From Mycogone perniciosa (taxonomy: Eukaryota > Ascomycota > Sordariomycetes > Hypocreales > Hypocreaceae): a stretch of DNA of 64,000 nt. The stretch is from positions 248,001-312,000 of the forward strand of contig JAOALB010000050.1 in assembly GCA_025331125.1 (NCBI GenBank), in the 5' to 3' direction. The notes beneath the pieces are model-generated. The model ran no database searches, was not told where the DNA came from, and saw only the letters and a list, made by a program, of their open reading frames with translations. Made by a program: the position numbers and the translations under genes. This document shows, piece by piece, positions 26,473 through 37,259 of the stretch (position 1 is its first letter; every line of letters begins with the position of its first letter).

Positions 26473-28032
26473 TCATTCATACCAGATTGCAAACCGTCTA
26501 AACTCACTGTCTTCTTTCAACGTGTCCATCACATTCTTGTTCAAGTCAATTCTCACCTCCAGTCCCCCAGAGTAAGTCTCATGGTCCTCACGGTCCCGTA
26601 GTCCATACGCAGGCAAGATGACTACAGACCCGTTGAATGGATCTGACTGCGGCCAGCGCATACGCTTGAACTCCCCCCATCCTAAGTTGAAGTCTTCGGT
26701 ATTAGGGAAAAACCACATCCAATTGGACCCCAGAATATCCATTCCGCGAAACGAATCCATCTGAAGCTGGGCATCTGTAATCTCTTTTTGGGACTTTATA
26801 AACTGCGTATTGGATCGAAACTGTCGGTCAGTAGCACGCTCTCTCGCGGATGCTTTGATACACCGCGCAATATCTAACAAAGGTGTCTTAGGATCTATGA
26901 GCTCCAGGATTGGCATGTGAGGCAAAGACACAAGGACAGCATTGCCGAACCAGGCCGCTGGTAGTGCTGGCTCCACGCGTGAGCGCATGTTAATGATCGA
27001 GGCAAAGGTTGAGACACCTGAGAGGTTCTTGGCACCGTTGCTAAGGTAGCGAGCACGTGTGATACAGCGCCATAATAGGGCGAGGAGGACATCGTTAACA
27101 GAGAGGTTAGGGCTGCTGGCTGTTCGGACTTGTGTTTCCGACTTTAATTCCCGCAATGAAGAGAGTTTGAAGTGGAAGATTACGCTCTCTGCCTGCGGAA
27201 TGTCCAAAAACGGCACCATCTGCAGGATTCCGAGCACAAGCTTGATGAGAGCGAAGAGCCACTTTGGCAGCAGCGGTATACCGGGGATCACCACTCGCCC
27301 GGCTCTTGGCACGATTTTATATTCAGGATGCTGCAAAGGCTCGACGACTTTCCCCTCGCGAAGAAGAGTTCTGTCATGAATTTCGGTGGCAGCCTCGACC
27401 GGGATAATCTCCTGGGCAATCTCGCCTCCAAAGTGATGAGTGCGTGCCCGCTCAAACCATAACCTGACGAAGGCCGCGAGACCATTGGCGTCCGAAATCC
27501 AGTGGTGACGATTCACAGTGACGACAAATCCGCCATTGATGAATGTCACTTGAACCCAGAAGGCCTCATACCTGCCATCCCAATCGGGAAATGCCGGATT
27601 CGTGTAACGATGCGCGAAGACAGCCGTGGGAATGCAGTTTGGAGGGAAGTTGAGGTCAGGGCGCAGGGATTCAAAGCCGATCTGTGGCTGATACGACACA
27701 ACAAACCGGACATTGGACGTCTTCTTCACCTCAATGGACACCATGTGGGTTTTGGGGTCATCATGCAGCCTTCCCAGCAACTCCGGGTAGCCATGGACAC
27801 CCTCAGCGGGTTCCCGGAGAAGGGATTGTAGCGAAGATTTCAGCTGTTCCACCATGGAGATCCGGCGACCCGCCACGATTTTAGCATCTGTGTCGTCATC
27901 GTTTGGTGTACGGTAGATGAAGCACATGGCATTGGTGACTGGAGGAATGATAGAATCGTTGACATTTAGCGGGTATGTTGCCTCGAAAGGCGCTGCGGAG
28001 GGCAACAGATAGGTTTCTGTAATGGTCTGCAT
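26473..28032 (-). CDS. BAHD-type acyltransferase (trichothecene 3-O-acetyltransferase-like family)
   Basis: Single exon, 519 residues, starting at an ATG (28032). The acyltransferase signature HxxxD is present as H177-W-I-S-D181, which carries the general-base histidine. The second family motif (DFGWG-like) appears as D447-F-N-L-G-W-G453. Length and spacing match fungal members of Pfam transferase family PF02458, which move acyl groups from CoA donors to hydroxyls or amines of secondary metabolites. No signal peptide is seen. The gene is intact, in contrast to the neighbouring P450 and NRPS remnants, which lie upstream of its start. This makes it either the surviving tailoring enzyme of a dead cluster or a gene kept for another role. 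The acceptor substrate cannot be told. The name trichothecene acetyltransferase is a family label and does not imply that product. Confidence 0.88.
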   Translation of the reverse strand: MQTITETYLLPSAAPFEATYPLNVNDSIIPPVTNAMCFIYRTPNDDDTDAKIVAGRRISMVEQLKSSLQSLLREPAEGVHGYPELLGRLHDDPKTHMVSIEVKKTSNVRFVVSYQPQIGFESLRPDLNFPPNCIPTAVFAHRYTNPAFPDWDGRYEAFWVQVTFINGGFVVTVNRHHWISDANGLAAFVRLWFERARTHHFGGEIAQEIIPVEAATEIHDRTLLREGKVVEPLQHPEYKIVPRAGRVVIPGIPLLPKWLFALIKLVLGILQMVPFLDIPQAESVIFHFKLSSLRELKSETQVRTASSPNLSVNDVLLALLWRCITRARYLSNGAKNLSGVSTFASIINMRSRVEPALPAAWFGNAVLVSLPHMPILELIDPKTPLLDIARCIKASARERATDRQFRSNTQFIKSQKEITDAQLQMDSFRGMDILGSNWMWFFPNTEDFNLGWGEFKRMRWPQSDPFNGSVVILPAYGLRDREDHETYSGGLEVRIDLNKNVMDTLKEDSEFRRFAIWYE

Positions 28033-28700
28033 AGTAAAATACCTATATAGGTGGTTGTTGCGTTGGTTCTGGGTGGTCTTGATTGAAACCTTGGGCAGGT
28101 AAAACTTGGAGTCGTCTCGGTATTTAATAACTCAACCGAAACATCCATTTCAGTTACTAAGCAAAACAGGTCCATCGAATACAATGCTTTATATCACCTA
28201 TTAGAGCATTACTATTTACATACACGCATAACTATCTCTATTTGTATGTATATAACTTTCAATTTTGCTCCATTTTTTTTAGCCGATTCCTTACATCCTA
28301 AGTAAATGGGGCAATTGCATGAGATTGAACAAAACCAAGTTGCGGCCGAGCAGCCCGTGAAAATCTCCCTCCTGTATAGTGGATTGCTGTAATGCAATTG
28401 TGCGCGCCCTAATTATAAAGGTGTTTTCTGCAATTAATCTATTGATAGATGTACATACACTAAAAATTTGGTGGGCGTGGCTAGAGCATGGTGTAGAATT
28501 GCAAGTTGTGTGTAAATACGGAGTAGCACTCCGTAATTCTCACAATAATAGGGGGGTTATATTACGCTATAACACTTGAAATAACCATTTATGTACTTTA
28601 TACCATTTTATATCATATGTATTATCACATGTATGATGTATTTTTTATCCACTCTTCGTATTCACGTCACACTTCAATCATTATTACTTCTAAATCAAAT
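28033..28700. other. AT-rich intergenic region inside the accessory island
   Basis: Promoter side of the acyltransferase and 3' side of the P450 remnant. It is clearly more AT-rich than the core regions, especially about 28200-28700. One motif pair (TACGGAGTA / ACTCCGTAA) lies near 28516. No gene seen. Confidence 0.55.
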
Positions 28701-30043
28701 CTAATGCTTCCAAGTAATATCACCCCATATATCAACCCGCTTTGCTACCACAGCTTCATAGCTTTTTTTCTCGGCAACCGTGGGCTTTAAGACTGCAGAA
28801 GTATAGTCACCAAAGCTCTGAGGTACACGTAATGATTTTCCGTCAACATCTGTCAGCTCAAACCCAAGCACCAGCGTTGCCACAATGGATTGAAGTAGTA
28901 AAGATGTCAAGTACCGGCCAGGGCACATGTGCTTGCCACCGCCGAATGGGTGAAATGCCTGTTTGCGTAGTCTATCCTCTGCTGTTCTTCCGCTACTTAA
29001 AGGCGAACTGTGCAACTTGAATATGTGGCGCTCGGGTTGGAATTGGTCTGGCTGCTCCCACGCCTCAGCCAAACGATACGAAGTGCTTGCGGGAATCTGT
29101 ACAACGGATCCTTTGCGTAACAGAAGCTCATCGCCATCTCGGTTTGACAACACGGTATCCTCGGCAACCTCGCGAATACTAGTGCCAACACATACCATTC
29201 GAACCGTCTCGGTGTAAAAGGACTTTAAGAGAGAGCAATCTGTTGCTAGTCGAGATGTATCGATCGTTGCAGTGGCTTCCGAGGTCTCCACCAATGGCTC
29301 TCAAAAGTCCAAAACTGCTCACGCAAAGCTGGGGCTGAGAAAAGGTGGTTGTCAGCACCATAGAGGGCTGCAGACATGGAAATCGTAGCCATGTCAGTGA
29401 TCCAGGCGTAGAGGTTCACGGGCTGATCAACTTGGCCATCCGTGGAAGTAATGTTCTTGTCGAGTTGTTCGGAAATTGAAGCAAGAGCGCGTGTATTCAA
29501 ATCGCGTAGAGCAGCTTTATCAGAAAGGTTCGTGTGGATAAAAGAATAGAGATCCTTGTTGTAGTTTTGTACATGCTTGTAGTTTCGTGGTGTTAGAAGA
29601 TCGATGGTCTGACGCAAGCAGCGGAGCACTGTCTTGCAGAAGGAGCGAACCCATGGGTCGAATGTCAAATTGCGGTGGCGGAGTGCTGTTTGTATAAATT
29701 CGGGCGATTTGACGACATACATATTTCGTAGTCCAAAGGGGATAATGAAGATGGGCTTGTCGGCGACTTCTTTGCGTTTACTGAAAGGCCACATTAGCTG
29801 TGAATAACGTGGTTATTATACATTCTTTCTTTCTTTATCTTACCATAAAGCCTGGGGATATCCCAAAGGATTATTGAGAATGCCAAGTATATGACCAATA
29901 GTAGGTATCATCGCCCTAACCTCGGGGGGTTCCCTTCCGAAGTCATGTTTTGATTGCCTCCTATGTAGTAAGGAGAGGACAATTGTCAACAGACTGCACA
30001 ATACAATGTAGGCCTCCTACCTCGCAATTTCCAGGCGTGGCAT
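28701..30043 (-). pseudogene. Cytochrome P450 pseudogene
   Basis: Remnant of a membrane-anchored microsomal P450. Reading from 30043, the frame shows an ATG, then a TAG stop at 30019-30017 (codon 9), then a hydrophobic anchor, a basic patch and the Pro-rich hinge (REPPEV) with IPTIGHILG. An intron fits at 29843-29781 (GTAAGA donor, GCTAAT branch, TTTCAG acceptor) and joins the hinge to the next block in frame. Around 29290-29310 the frame changes and the middle of the protein, including the I-helix oxygen-activation motif, is physically absent. The C-terminal part retains the ExxR motif (TETVR) and the heme loop FGGGKHMCPG, whose cysteine codon is at 28925-28923. One nonsense codon, one frameshift and a missing core make function very unlikely. 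The surviving parts resemble CYP7/8-like fungal P450s. Subfamily and former substrate are unknown. Confidence 0.85.
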
Positions 30044-30571
30044 CACCGAATAAGGAACATAACACGACGTAGGAGACGGAGAATAAGATGAGTTAAACGA
30101 CCGTAAGGGAGTCACCTCATCTCTCAAGGGATGCCAATTTAACGACTTATACAACATCGTGGATAATAAAGATTACCCAGGGATCAGAAGAAAGCGTTTA
30201 GAGAGAGAGATAAAATATAATAAGGCAGTACTTCGTATATAGATATGAATTAGTTATGAGTACAACGTTTATCAATCTAAGCTAAACTACAGCAACACGT
30301 TAACGGAAACAGGGCTTATCTGAATGTTTCTAATATAAGTGATTATTTTTCATTGTTCTACTATTTAGGAAGGGCCATAAAAAGACATAAGTTGCTGGGG
30401 GCTGACGATGCCTTCTTTCTGTTGCAGAGCTTCACACAAACCCCCTGTGTGGATGTTTCCCAAAATCGAGATTTCATATATCAAATTCTTTCAAAATTCT
30501 ACATTTTGTACATCAACTCACACGGTCTCTCTTTTTATGCCTGTCTGTTCTAATACACACTGATTCTGATC
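30044..30571. other. AT-rich divergent intergenic region between P450 and NRPS remnants
   Basis: Would have been a divergent promoter between the two decayed genes. It is AT-rich, with one TACTTCGTA copy near 30231. No coding frame is recognised. Confidence 0.55.
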
Positions 30572-32814
30572 ATGGCACCCACCATTCAGAACAGAAAGGA
30601 GCCCACAAGTCAAAGAGCATCCAAGACACTTCTCCGTGAATTCATCCAGGAGCATGTAGACGGGCATCCCAATGCGCCAGCTATATGTTCATGGGATGGG
30701 TATTTTACCTATGAACAGTTGGACCAAATCTCATCAAGATTGGCTGCACATATAGCCAGCCTCGGCGTTAGTCCCGAAACTATCGTACCAATCTTGTACG
30801 AAAAGTCTTCATAGACCATTATTGCCATACTTTCAGTAGTGAAGGCTGGTGGTGCTTTTTTGGGCCTCGATGTGTCACACCCCAATGAAAGGCTTCTCGA
30901 GATTATCAGAGATACGAAAGCTACAGTGCTCCTGACCTCACCATCTCAGCGGCACAGGTTCTCTGAGGATGTTATTAAGTCAGTTGTGGTTGTGTCACAG
31001 GAAAAAGAGAAATATCTTCCATCAGCGTCACAGAACTCCGTTGCAGACCCAAAAGCAGCTCCTAGCAACATGCTGTACGTAATATTTACGTCTGGCAGCA
31101 CTGGAAAACCCAAGGGTGTTGTGGTTGAGCAATCGGCTTTCATAACGAGCGCACTGGCCCATGGGGAAGCTCTGTCTTTCGGGAAAGAGTCTCGAGTCCT
31201 ACAGTTTTCGTCATATGCTTTCGACATCTCAGTGTTGGAAATATTTACTACCCTCCTATTCGGCGGATGTGTCTGCGTTCCTTCCGAAGAAGATCGATAC
31301 AGTGACATTTCTGCTTATCATCAACAAGACTGGCATTACTCATCCTACCTTGACCCCATCGTATATTCGTTTGCTTGATCCAACAGCCCTTCCCAGCTTA
31401 GGGACACTGGTGTTAGGTGGAGAAACCGTTTCGAGCGATATTATCGAAACATGGAACTCCATGTCAATCTCTTCATTAGATATGGTCCTGCAGAGGCTGC
31501 CATCTGCTCTGCCATCGCGACGATCCCAAGGTCATTGCATGAGATCATTGCCGGTCTTATAGGCCGACCTGTTGGATGCAATATGTGGATCGTCAACGAG
31601 GATAACCACAATCAGCTCGCTGCTGTTGGCGAGCCCGGGGAACTGCTAATAGAAGGGTCTATTCTGGCGCGTGGTTATCTCAACGATGAACAGAAGACTG
31701 CGTCTGTATTTATCAATGGCCTATCATGGGCTCCAGGACCTAGACGCTTCTATAAAACTGGTGACCTGGTTCGGAGTTTGCCAGATGGCAATATGGTCTT
31801 CATAGAGCGCAAGGATACATAAGTCAAAGTTCAAGGCATGCGCTTTGAGCTCGCGGAAATTGAAACCCGTCTCAGGCAGATATTGCCAGCTGATTAGGTC
31901 GTGTGTGTTGAGAAAGCTCAACTCGAATCCGGCCAATCTCAGCTTGTTTTCTTCCTCAGCAAAGACATGCAGCCATCGACCACAAGTTTGGTGGGCATTC
32001 CTTCTGATGAAGTTGAAACATTCAGGAAGTATGAAGTGCCGAAACTCAAGGCCAAACTTGGCAAGATCTTGCCCGCGGCGATGGTACCGGCTCTCTATAT
32101 CCCTATTACATTTTTACCTCTTTCAAGTTCTGGAAAAATTGATCGAATGAAACTTCGGCAGTCTAGGTGATGTCATGACTGAAAAACTTGAACGTTTGAA
32201 GATCGCAGGTTCTCAAAACACTGGATCACTCACTGCCGCTGAGTTGTCAATGCGTGATCTATGGGGGAAAGCACAAGCCCGTTCATCTTTGTATTGTTGG
32301 CAACCTTGACGATCACATTCGACAAGATCAACAAACACCAATGACTATTGGCACACCACTTTCTCGATTCGTTCTCATCAGGCAATCTGATGCTAACCAT
32401 GTACCAACATTCGTATGGACACTCCATTACGCCATCTATGATGGCGACTCCCTGTCAATTATCATGGACACCATTCGCGCGCATTATTACGCCTCCGCTC
32501 CTGCGTCGCTTACACGCTTTAATGTCTACCTCAAAGGTCCTAATGAAACAGACTTGAAGAGAAGTCCAGACTTCTGGACATCCAGTTTGGTCAATTCCCA
32601 ATGGGTTGCCTTCCCCCAAGTATTTGCCACATCAGGTACAGCACCATCTCCAGCACGGATGGAAGAGTTAGAGGTACAGTGGGATGAAAACCTCATGAGC
32701 AACAAGGAGGTGACTTCTTTCATTAGTAGTTTCAAGAAGGTTTTATCAGATTTGGTTGGGGCAGATCGGCAGAGCATCTTTGGAGAGGTTGTTGGGACTC
32801 TTTCTTCTGATTGA
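30572..32814 (+). pseudogene. Non-ribosomal peptide synthetase pseudogene (A domain, partial T and C domains)
   Basis: Begins at an ATG in good context and reads as an adenylation domain. The A3 core motif FTSGSTGKPKG lies at about 31085-31117, A5 (YGPAEAA) near 31480, A7 (YKTGDLVR) near 31752 and A8 (GMRFELAEIE) near 31835. Coding is broken by in-frame stops at 30812-30814 (TAG), 31820-31822 (TAA) and 31895-31897 (TAG). The frame shifts by +1 near 31310, returns near 31450, and shifts by +1 again near 32160. A short carrier-domain start (about 32163-32270) ends abruptly. A condensation-domain fragment follows in a third frame, with a degraded HHxxxDG motif (HYAIYDG at 32425-32445) and a large internal gap before its C-terminal end. 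No thioesterase or reductase is present. The peptide product is unknown, and no single product could be made from this sequence. Confidence 0.88.
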
Positions 32815-33601
32815 TTCAACGTAGGGTTTGATATACAGATTAGCAATGCAGGCTATCCCGAAAGATATAGTATAGCAACACCATTCTACAGAATCAATAG
32901 CAGGAGACCGAAAGACGCGATTGTTGCTAGATCTCTTGACTTCTTTCTTCTCTTTTCTTTAAAGGGTAGTCATGCCAAGTAGAAGACTGTTGTATAATAA
33001 ATAACCTTCAATATACGCTATAAGGGGAGAGAACCCTGAAATTGTCTGATAAAGCCAATCGAAAAAGGAATACCATAATTCCTTCTATTCTCAATACGTG
33101 GAAGGGATTTGGAGATCTATTTAATAGAAATAAATATGCATTTCGTTTTACCATCGTCTCCATTGACGTTAGAAGAAAGTAGTATAGACAAGTAGCGGGT
33201 TATCGTGGCTAACGCTGTTTCTTCCAGAGTCCTCCAGGTATCAGGACGACCAAGTGAATCCGTCACCAAGAACAGGAAATAGAAACATGTGCAAGTGATA
33301 ATTTAACATGGAAAATTAAAAGCAAAACCCTTATAGTTTAATTTTTAAACATTTTTCCATCTCTTGAAAGAGGTTGATGAATCTCACGTCAGGCAAGGCG
33401 ACACCGCTGGCCGAATGAGGTTGTTGGGGCACGTGACCTCTATCCTCCAACCTTTCGCCGCTAAATTTCGGCGAGGCGGGCATCACTGCATTTCGAGATC
33501 GGAGCACGAAGTCGTCCATTCCTCGCCGACTCAGCACGAAAGCGCTACCTATTCCCCCCGACGGATAACCGCTCAAAGTGACGGCTTGCCAATCCATCAC
33601 A
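32815..33601. other. Intergenic boundary between decayed island and core genes
   Basis: AT-rich on the left (to about 33350), returning to normal composition before the MPC1 start. No gene recognised; the right end is the probable MPC1 promoter. Confidence 0.55.
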
Positions 33602-34295
33602 ATGGCTGCTGTCGTGAAGGCCCTCAATGCCAAGATCAGGTCGAACCCGATGCTGAGCTATGTCTGCTCTACTCGTACGTACAAACCCGCCGCCTCCGGG
33701 TGATGTGAATTTCTTTCCGCCAAGGATACGAGAAGATAGAATGCGGCTGGCGCTTGGGAGGGGAGATGTGTATTTGCGATAGGAGCCCTTTGTCTTTGAA
33801 TGTTCAGCGCTTTGTGTTGGCGAAGCTGGTCTTCAATTGGGCTGCTGGGCAGAATTTTGTCTGCATCAACTACTACAAGTCCGCAAGTTCCTGGGTGCTG
33901 ACTCTTTGCTGTCTGATAGACTTCTGGGGACCTGTATCAAACTTTGGCATTCCCGTTGCCGCAGTATTGGACACGCAGAAGAGCCCTGACCTGTAAGGAA
34001 ACCCTAGAGGGAAAACCTCATCCTCCCCGATACCGGCACGTTTTTGGCTCATTCTCTTCTGTTCTACAGCATCTCCGGAGAGATGACTGGTGCTCTTGTC
34101 ATCTACTCTGCGACTTTCATGCGATACTCGCTTGCCGTTTCGCCTAAGAACTACCTCCTCTTCGCCTGTCACTTCGTCAACGAGTGTGCCCAGCTCACGC
34201 AGGGTTACCGATATCTGTCATATCACCGCTGGGGTGGAAAGGAGAAGTTGGAGCAGGAGAAGGGCATTGAGGCCCCCAAGGATGCGGCTAAATAA
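33602..34295 (+). CDS. MPC1: Mitochondrial pyruvate carrier subunit 1
   Basis: Three exons (33602-33674, 33920-33992, 34070-34295) encode 123 residues. The introns are 245 and 77 nt. The first splits the conserved STHFWGP motif and the second lies just before ISGEMTG. Family hallmarks are HFWGP.SNFGIP near residue 25, FMRYSLAVSPKNYLLFACH, and the QLTQGYRY end. The hydrophobic helices and small size match MPC1, which pairs with MPC2 or MPC3 in the inner mitochondrial membrane to import pyruvate. The basic C-terminal tail is typical. Pyruvate carboxylase lies 3 kb downstream on the same strand, so two pyruvate-partitioning genes are neighbours. Splice sites are fixed by the conserved motifs. 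Confidence 0.95.
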
Positions 34296-37259
34296 AGGAG
34301 ATTGGAGGTGTGCTGTGGGCTAGAGAGAAGTGGGTAGACAACAAGATGATGCTAGAAGCTTTTTCGCCGTGGGAGTCGGAGTCGATGAGGGTCTCTTGCT
34401 TGAGAGAGCTTGCAAGAGCTGTGCTTCGAGTCTCATGCCGTGCCGGGCTGGGCATACCGTAGCTGAGGTCGGTGGCCATTGTACCAACACTACCTTTCCG
34501 GACTGTTTTGTGAGAAGTAGGAGTCTGGGGCTTCGGAGATTCAGGCTAGCGGTCCTCTGTGGATATAGAGAAAGGGTCTAGGCTTGAACATTGAACAGAC
34601 ATACCACACATTGGAGACTGTCTAACGTGATTCCTTGTTGGTGGCCAACACGAGTCCAGCAATGTAGATACGCTGCCAAGGAGGACTAGAAGACGAGGGT
34701 TCAGCTTCAAGCTACGTCATGTGAGCTCCATTGGACCGTGCGGTGACGGCGATAGACGAAACTGTTTCTCGGGTCTCCTCAAAAAGAAGATAAGACTCGA
34801 AAGTGTTGAGGAGGTTTATGCATCACCTCGGTCGCCGAGGCTATCCTCGGGTAGCCGCCATTGATGATTTTCCCTTACATACATTTTATTAGGTCACCTG
34901 ACAATTCGGTGTGCAATGATATGATACTTGCAGGGGTTTGAGCGACGGCATCATCGATACTAATACTAGCACGACAGATTGGAGAGAGTGGGATGAAAAT
35001 ATTTTCTTCATCTCTATTGACAACCCCCCTCCCCATTCTTAGCCGCTGGTAGTATTTACTACTACTAGCTACGTGAAAAGTCTAAGAACTTAGCGAGGAT
35101 GACTCTTCAGCCTCAATGGAGTTCGAAACTCTCCGTACCAGATCCGACGTCGGAGAAAGTTCGATATTTTACTATCTTGGATGGCTCTGTGCCGTACGGA
35201 GTAAAGGATGGAGTCAATGGGATGTAACAAGGCCAGGTCCTCAATCTAACCGACGGACATTAGCTATTACTATCTACATACTACCTACGTAGGCATTACT
35301 ACCTAGGTAGCTAACGAGGATAGCGCGTGAACCGGTGAATGACGCAACGTGGCCACGCGGAAGTTGAAACAGAATGTAGTACTCCGTAGACATTAGATGA
35401 CAATTTCTTTTGCATTAGAAAGTTGCAAAAGCATGGCTCAACAATGTGGGTTAGATGTGCTCATCAGTTGCAACAGGAATACCCCTCGCACGCCTAGGAA
35501 CTACCACTACTGCTAGTGCATCTGGCATCTGCAAGATACAGACCAAAAGAATGCGTTAATCGGTTACATCAGATGGGTCAAGACTCAGGCTTGACAGCGG
35601 GGATACGGGGTAAAAAGCCACCGTACCAAGTCCAAAATGGAGATGCTTCATTACGTAGGTAGTGCGCACTGAGCCGAAAGGGGCGGACGATGCATGGCTC
35701 AGAGCCGCCCGCATTGTGAAGGCACGTGTAATGGCGAAAACAGTCAGGGACGGCACGCGGCGTTGACGAAACGAACTCGCGTCGACTTGTCCCGAGACGG
35801 CCCTCTTCATGCTGTCTCAGCCGTTGCTAGGCGAGCAATAGCAATGCTCGACGGTTGTCGATCCTCGGTAATTCGTGTCAAGTTGCCTGGACGGCCCGCG
35901 GCTGTGTGAGGAGGAGGCAATAATAGTGGTGAGGATAGGCTGCAAAGAGTCTCGACCCATCTGATGTAACCGATTGACGCATTCTGCCGGCCTGCCGGAG
36001 AGACGTTCTCCGAGGAGGCCGGCGATTACGGCGCGCGGGTGTAAGTAAGTGAGTACGGAGTACTTCGTAAATGAATGAGCAAACATTGAGAGGTTAAAAG
36101 GGATAAAAAAATATTGCGACAACGGCGACAACTGCGGCAGGACCCCCAAAAATACGATGGCTCCCCAGAACTTGGTTCACCAAACGTGGGACGTCTCCGC
36201 CTGGGACGAAGCTTAATATAACAGCCGCAAAATCGTAAGAGGCTGCGTTATCCGGAGCCACTGATTGGCCAATGAGACAAGCTCCGCACGTTTTGAGCAC
36301 TATCAACTACAAATGGCGATACGTTGTATGGAAGATCAACATGGTATTATTATTAGTACTAGCAACCAACCGGTAGTCAAAGGTAATATGTAATGAGAAT
36401 GGCCTCCAGGCCTGCCAAGAAGAGCACCTAATACAATTGTGTCTCAGAATCCGGCCTGGTATCTGAGGTCCGGTATGGAGCCGTTTAGTTGCCTGGTCAA
36501 GTACGAGCACTGGTGAGCACTGAACAAGATATGCCGTCGTCATCCTCGGCTGTCCGGATTAGTCTTGAGCAACGGAATCCGGACAAAATAACGGCCTAGA
36601 GAGTTCGAAGTAAACACGTTGGGGTAGGCCGTACTTGTATTCGGGGATGCTCTCTCCCTCGACTCAGATATGGTGGCTTGCTTGCTGCCTCATCGCTGTA
36701 GCCGCCGTATTCACTCAAGCAGCGACTGCCACCACGACTAAAGCAAACTACGCACGACGACGCAATTGCCTTGCCCATGTGTTCATGTGGCGCGTCTGAG
36801 TGGGTTGTTTGGTGTGGGTGCGCATGTGTCTCAAAGTATTACAAAGTCTGGTCTGGTCCACCCTCGCTCGTTCCTCCTCGCCGTCTCGGAGATCTGTTCC
36901 CCCTTCTGCGTCTTTCTTAATATTTATTGCGCCCCTCGCCTCCATCACCTTGGTCTAAAACCACAATCATCATCTTCTCGAGATCTTGCGCGCTGCACGG
37001 AGCTACTCCTAGGCAGCTTCACTAGCTCTGGAAGCTCGCTAGGACAAGAACAGCGGCATCATCTCTGTTACCCCTCCCCCCACCTCTAGGCTCTCTCTCT
37101 CTCCTCGATAGAGCCCCGCCGTCATTCCCTCCGACCGTCCGGCCGACGTTGTTTTGTTTAAAGAACAATCAATCCGTCGCTTCTTTCACGCGCTCCTAGC
37201 TGAGCTGCTCTCCCCAAAAATCTCTCTCCTACAATTACCCTCCTTCGCTTTTGCCCGCC
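34296..37259. other. Intergenic region and pyruvate carboxylase promoter
   Basis: About 3 kb. No gene recognised. It contains TACTCCGTA/TACGGAGTA copies near 35194, 35378 and 36052, and a patch at about 35275-35315 rich in CTACCTACGTAGG/ACCTAGGTAG palindromes. From about 36860 to 37259 the plus strand is C/T-rich, as expected for the long 5' leader of a highly expressed fungal gene. Confidence 0.6.

Noticed and set aside
30572..32814. Treating the NRPS breaks as introns
   Set aside because: Stops fall inside core motifs without GT/AG borders around them, and the frameshifts lie within otherwise continuous domain sequence.
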